Assembly (NCBI RefSeq): GCF_007655135.1
Contig: NC_045131.1
Coordinates: forward strand, 2,480,001 to 2,544,000
Reading direction: 5' to 3'
DNA from: Punica granatum
Lineage: Eukaryota; Streptophyta; Magnoliopsida; Myrtales; Lythraceae
DNA length: 64,000 bases
Part shown: in pieces, positions 59,972 to 64,000 of the stretch
Layout of the letters: each line of letters begins with the position of its first letter
Position numbering within the stretch: position 1 is the first letter of the stretch
The notes under the pieces: generated by a model
The model's database searches: none
Seen by the model: the letters and a program-made list of their open reading frames with translations, nothing else
Told to the model about the DNA's origin: nothing
Position numbers and translations under genes: made by a program

Positions 59972-61396
59972 ATGGAGCCTTCTGTATGTCATCTCACTCG
60001 GAATGCTATTGATGTTTCCAGTCTTTTCTTTCTCTTCTCTTCTTGTACCTTGGGAGTCAGAAAGTCTCATTTTCCCCTATTGCTTTGTTTGTCTCTCCAG
60101 GTTCATGAACCGAAGGCTCCATTCTGTTTCGGTGACAGGTCAAGCAGTGATGTTGTGGTGAGACTACGGACCCAAGAAGGCCGAGATGAGTGGTTGTACT
60201 GCCATTCGGATATCCTCATACAGAATAGCAAGTACTTCTCTGATCGGCTCTCCGACAAGTGGCCCACATGTCAGATCCTCGACTCCCGCAATTGTGTTGA
60301 GGTTCACTGTCAGGACACAGACTTTGACTTCCACGTTAGCATCCTCCGCTTATTCTATGATTCTATCGAGCGCCTGGCAGATGATGCATGGCACAATGTC
60401 AGGAATGCCCTCGGCATCTTACGGGTGGCGGTTGAACTCGAGTGCCCAGAAATTGTCTCTGCCTGCGTAAACTACTTGGAGGCAGTCCCATGGGAAGAGA
60501 GCGAGGAGGAGGAGATTCTCAGGACGATCCCAGGCATGGGTCAACAGGCTTTACCAATTCTCTCTCGCCTCGAGCCAGTCAACCATTCGGCTGTTACTGC
60601 GATCTTCATTTCCGCCGTCCGATTTGCCACGTCGTCTCCTCCTCCAAGCATGAATGATCTCAAGTCCACTGCCCAGGAGCAACTCGAGTACATGCTGACC
60701 GAAGACGATGACGATCCCCTACCAATACCAACTGATGAGATCAAGTCAGAAGTGAGAGAGTGCATGAAGAGACTCTTAGATCGTTTTAATGGTCTGCTTG
60801 AATCCTTGCTGTGTGAGGCCCAAGAGTCAATGCAACTGTTCCATTCTTACTTGTCAGATCTTTCATGGGTGTGTCAGATTCTGACAAAGCTCGAGATAAT
60901 GAGGGAGCTCGTTATAAGCTGGACGGAAGCATCTGATAAAGTGGTGAAACTCATTCAACTCGCAAGTGAATCCGATGAAATTGTAATCAAGACAAGATTG
61001 AAGGCCATAGAGGTTGCATCAAAAGTCTTAGAGACAATTGGGTATGGGAGTGTGATACTTCCGACATCCAAGAGACTTCACGCAGTCCAGGTTTGGCTTC
61101 CCTTCGTGAGGGCGACAAGACCCTTGATTGATGCTTTTCTCTCTAATAATGAGGACTCTGCAGAGCTCAAAATTGATGGTGAGATGTGGCAGTCTCTCGA
61201 ATCCACGTTTGTATCGATAATACTTGCCTTGCCCTCAGGGGACCAGGCAGAGATCTTGAATGAGTGGTTAAAAAGCAGCCATGCTCAGTATCCCGACCTC
61301 ACAGAGGCATTTGAGGTCTGGTGTTACAGGTCCAAGGTTGCAAAGAGGAGACTGGCAGTTTTAGGCGACAAGGAAAGAACCACTGGTGCATTTTGA
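59972..61396 (+). CDS. BTB/POZ domain-containing protein, At3g05675 type
   Basis: BTB/POZ proteins often act as CUL3 adaptors; the role of this subfamily is not established. The best model has a 12-nt first coding exon (59972-59983, MEPS), a 117-base GT-AG intron (donor GTATGT, acceptor TCTCCAG), and a main exon 60101-61396. That gives 435 aa starting MEPSVHEPKAPFCFGDRSSS. The unspliced frame would add 39 hydrophobic residues unlike the family. Family blocks are SDVVVRLRTQEGRDEWLYCH, KYFSDRLSDKWPTCQILDSR, CVNYLEAVPWEESEEEE, SAVRFATSSPP, LSDLSWVCQILTKLE and DLTEAFEVWCYRSKVAKRRL. All match the length and order expected for the subfamily. Confidence 0.92.
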   Translation: MEPSVCHLTRNAIDVSSLFFLFSSCTLGVRKSHFPLLLCLSLQVHEPKAPFCFGDRSSSDVVVRLRTQEGRDEWLYCHSDILIQNSKYFSDRLSDKWPTCQILDSRNCVEVHCQDTDFDFHVSILRLFYDSIERLADDAWHNVRNALGILRVAVELECPEIVSACVNYLEAVPWEESEEEEILRTIPGMGQQALPILSRLEPVNHSAVTAIFISAVRFATSSPPPSMNDLKSTAQEQLEYMLTEDDDDPLPIPTDEIKSEVRECMKRLLDRFNGLLESLLCEAQESMQLFHSYLSDLSWVCQILTKLEIMRELVISWTEASDKVVKLIQLASESDEIVIKTRLKAIEVASKVLETIGYGSVILPTSKRLHAVQVWLPFVRATRPLIDAFLSNNEDSAELKIDGEMWQSLESTFVSIILALPSGDQAEILNEWLKSSHAQYPDLTEAFEVWCYRSKVAKRRLAVLGDKERTTGAF

Positions 61397-62562
61397 CGGT
61401 TTTACTCTTCCACTTGAGCTTTTGACTCTCACTTGTCATCGCAAGTCGTAGCATTTCTTCTTCCCCTGAAATAGGGTATGTTAGTTTTAGCTTCTCCTTC
61501 GTGTATAAATGAAGTGCTTAACTGTAGAGGGTCGTTAAATATTTCGAAGGATGACCCGAAGTAGGCTGTACAGCTGATTGCTTAATGAATCCATTGGGAA
61601 ATCAACTTTTAATTCTCAGCCTCACAGCATCTCCTTCTCCTTTCAGTTCTTATCTCTATATCCCTAGGAAGGATCAGTGAAGCATCAACATCAACAAGAG
61701 CCAGGAATCAATTGACCAACATCAACATGCATTGCTGTGGATGAACTTCAAAAGCAAACAGCATATTCATTCAATCCAAAATAAAGGTCCCATCATGTTA
61801 GCAGCAGCCCCTGGGGCAGAAGGATTCCCCTTCTCATTATCGAAAGGACTTACCCATTATAAAGGAAGTAACTCAGGCCAAGTGGAGAACATCTTCATGC
61901 CCAAATAGTCTTTTTTGTACTGATAGTTACAAGTCAAAAAGGTAACAGTAGTCTTGCTTCAGAAGCTAAACCTTCAATGGAAAAGCTTCACCTGTCAAAT
62001 GAGTGCCAAGTCTTGCTCCAAAAGCAGGCTCATTTCCTTATTTTCGTCGTGCAGTCGCTGCAGAAAGTTACCGTGTTAGCAAAGCGCAAAGTAGTCCCGT
62101 GTTGATGGGATCAGAGACCACAGTGTTCGAGCCATCCTCATGCGCATTCTTTAAATAATCGCATCACATATTGAACTTGGACAGTTGCCACGACCCAAGA
62201 ACAGAGGATTCAACACTAGCTTTCAGTGCAGAGAGGAACAGAGCTGACGTATATGACATATGGCCAATGTCAGGAGAAACATTTATATCTATATATATAT
62301 ATACTTCAAAGTATTATGATGATCCATCGATACGATATAACTATGAATCATCGTTCGTCGGAACTTACAAAAATAATATACAATCCCCAAGCATTATCTC
62401 TGAAAATCCTAAACTCTTGTTTAAATAAAATACCCCAAGTAAAGCTCGTCTATGGAAAGGTATAAGGGCCCCTATACTAAGCAAATTTTCCTTTTCTTTA
62501 CACTACCATGGCAACTATACTCTGTTCCCCAACAATGGAAGGGAACAAAAATAGGAACTGCA
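61397..62562. other. Convergent spacer between BTB/POZ and BEL1-like genes
   Basis: About 1.2 kb between two convergent stop codons. It must contain both 3' UTRs. No further gene recognised. Confidence 0.55.
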
Positions 62563-64000
62563 TCAGGCCACGAAGTCGGGCAACAATTGAGCTGCGAACC
62601 TCTTCCGGTTCTGAATGTTGATGCTCTCGTATGCGGTGGAAGAGTGGGGAGGAGGGATAGAGCTGTTGATGGCCCCGAACTCGTTCCCTTCCCCGACTTC
62701 AACCCGTCTACCCAGGTGAATGCTCTGGCTCGGGAGGAAAGCCTGGTGGTGGTCGATTGACAGCGAGAGGTTCTCAGTGTGCGGAAGCCCCAGAGTCAGC
62801 GAGACTCCATTCCCGGTGAAGGTCGGGCTTGGAACGAACTGCTCTGCTCCAAACCGTCCTATTTCCCCCATGGGGTATTGCCCGAATCCTCCTATGAAGT
62901 TCGCTGGTGCACCCATGATCGAGTAGCCATCCCGACTTTGCGCCCTCTCGTCCCCAAACTTCAATGTCACTTGATCTTCGAGGGACGAGACATTAGTCGG
63001 GGAATGCAACATCTCGGTGCTCCTAGGCTTCTTCGGGCTGACCTGTGCGATCCCTTCTAGCTCCGACGACCCAATGAGAGTGAACCCAGGCGGAGCCCGG
63101 AGGCTTTCCCCGATGGAGGATGCGGAGTTGGTCGAGATTGCCTGTGCATCCTGGGTCATAGAATTGGTTTCCTTGGACTTGAAGCTCTTACTTGACATAT
63201 TTTCGCTAGAATGGCCCTTGTCTTGAGGAGACGAGGATTTCAAAGCCGAGTCCTCATTCGGACCGATGCTCTTGCTTGTAGTTCTCTCGTCCATTCCATT
63301 ATTTTCCTGTTCCTTCATTTCCTCCACGTACATCTCTTCCACCATAGGCTTCCAGAGCCGAACCCGAGCATTTATAAACCAGTTAGACACCTGCATTTTC
63401 GGAGACAATCAGCCTTCGAGATCGATAGACATATCCATAACTCCCAAGAAATTTTTGCAGAGAATCGATTGACATGTATGATTTGTCAACTTCTTTAGTT
63501 GGTTGGAGTATATAGACAAGGTGGTCCTGTTAGAGCTAAACGCTCTAGCAGCACTATCACCTTGTCCATATATACACCGAACCAATAAAAACCTGACACC
63601 TGTGCTGCGATTGGATGTCACGCTTCGATTGGCTTACGGAATTGGCATTAGTCGATACTCTTAGAGCAACCAATAATTTCCCGGATAACATTGGGAAAAT
63701 ATATTACCTGGCTCCTAGTAAGCCCAGTCTGCTTGGCAAGCATGTGCTTGTCCGAATCCTTGGGGTAACTGCATAGACACAAAAAATAGTCATTAATTTC
63801 ATCGTACAAATAATTTTTGGCACAATGCAATCAATGGAAGGGTTTGTATGACGGGGTCGCAGTTTGTCCTTACGGGTGGAGGAAGTGCTCGAAGAGCCAA
63901 GCACGGAGGATCGAGACGGAGCGCTCGGGCAATCCTCTCTGGGGTCTCCAAGCATTGTGCTGGATCATGCCCAACTGCTGGAGGGCCCGCTGCTGCCGAA
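62563..64000 (-). CDS. BLH1: BEL1-like homeodomain protein, 3' part (runs off the right edge)
   Basis: BEL1-like TALE homeodomain proteins pair with KNOX proteins to control development and stress responses. Three exons are seen: at least 64000-63874 (end of the BELL region and start of the homeodomain, [36 protein letters not shown]), 63768-63708 ([20 protein letters not shown]) and 63390-62563 ([20 protein letters not shown]). The middle exon is 61 bp, a size I recall as conserved in TALE genes. The C-terminal ZIBEL-type motif [10 protein letters not shown] and the end [12 protein letters not shown] resemble BLH1. The SKY and most BELL sequence lies beyond the window. The symbol is provisional; its position beside PUB genes supports it. 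Confidence 0.9.
63497..63590. repeat. Imperfect hairpin (about 94 nt) in a BEL1-like intron
   Basis: The left arm GTATATAGACAAGGTGG..TGTTAGAGC (63508-63536) and right arm GCTCTAGCAGCACTATCACCTTGTCCATATATAC (split here: GCTCTAGCAG, then CACCTTGTCC, then ATATATAC; 63542-63575) are near complements around a 5-base loop. Weaker pairing (GTTGGTTGGAG against CACCGAACCAA) extends the stem outward. Confidence 0.7.

Noticed and set aside
1..64000. CRISPR arrays, bacterial operons, tRNA or rRNA genes
   Set aside because: No regularly spaced direct repeats, operon-like gene packing, or complete tRNA/rRNA structures were found. The window is nuclear plant DNA.

Overview
This is a stretch of plant nuclear chromosome. 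Most genes are split by short GT-AG introns with AT-rich interiors. The encoded proteins include plant-only families: chloroplast CP33, an NF-YA with a miR169 site, SYP12-class syntaxin, PUB22-type U-box ligases and a BEL1-like homeodomain protein. The families, gene order and retrotransposon types suit a eudicot, probably a rosid. The species cannot be fixed from the sequence alone.

Layout, left to right. An intergenic stretch with a foldback repeat (1-2200) precedes NF-YA (+, 2636-5000), which carries a miR169-like site in its 3' UTR. Next is chloroplast RNA-binding protein CP33 (+, 5974-7995), tail to tail with a TatD-type metal-dependent hydrolase (-, 8538-11168) that uses one GC-AG intron. 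From 11.2 to 20 kb is a gene-poor zone. It holds a broken Ty1/copia element (13.5-16.3 kb), degraded fragments of a wall-associated kinase and of an ARF6/8-like auxin response factor (17.2-19.5 kb), and a candidate solo LTR. Then come a SYP121/122-like plasma-membrane syntaxin (-, 20120-21284), a degenerate repeat field (22.0-23.6 kb), a large TRAPPC8/Trs85 homologue (-, 23956-32581), and an L-type lectin receptor kinase pseudogene (-, about 33.3-35.6 kb). That pseudogene is interrupted by an intact TRIM miniature retrotransposon. The m6A-writer subunit VIRILIZER occupies 37581-48995 (+). Two related U-box E3 ligases (-, 49438-50676 and 53949-55335) follow, separated by a SINE and other small repeats. 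The right end has a BTB/POZ-domain gene (+, 59972-61396) and the 3' half of a BEL1-like homeobox gene (-, 62563 to the edge).

The genes do not form one pathway, but their order is informative. From remembered Arabidopsis locus numbers, CP33-TatD-SYP122...PUB22 are close together on one Arabidopsis segment, BTB-VIR-NF-YA2 on another, and PUB23-BLH1 on a third. This window interleaves all three, as expected for an ancestral block that Arabidopsis duplicated and fractionated.

I found no convincing novel biological system. The best leads are the complete TRIM (5-bp target duplication, primer-binding site and paired LTRs all visible), the SINE with near-perfect flanking duplication, the GC-AG intron in the TatD gene, the miR169 site, the joined WAK/ARF fragments, and a hairpin in the BEL1-like intron. 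Exon coordinates quoted here were read by eye from splice sites and reading frames. The longest genes (TRAPPC8, VIR) were checked only in part.
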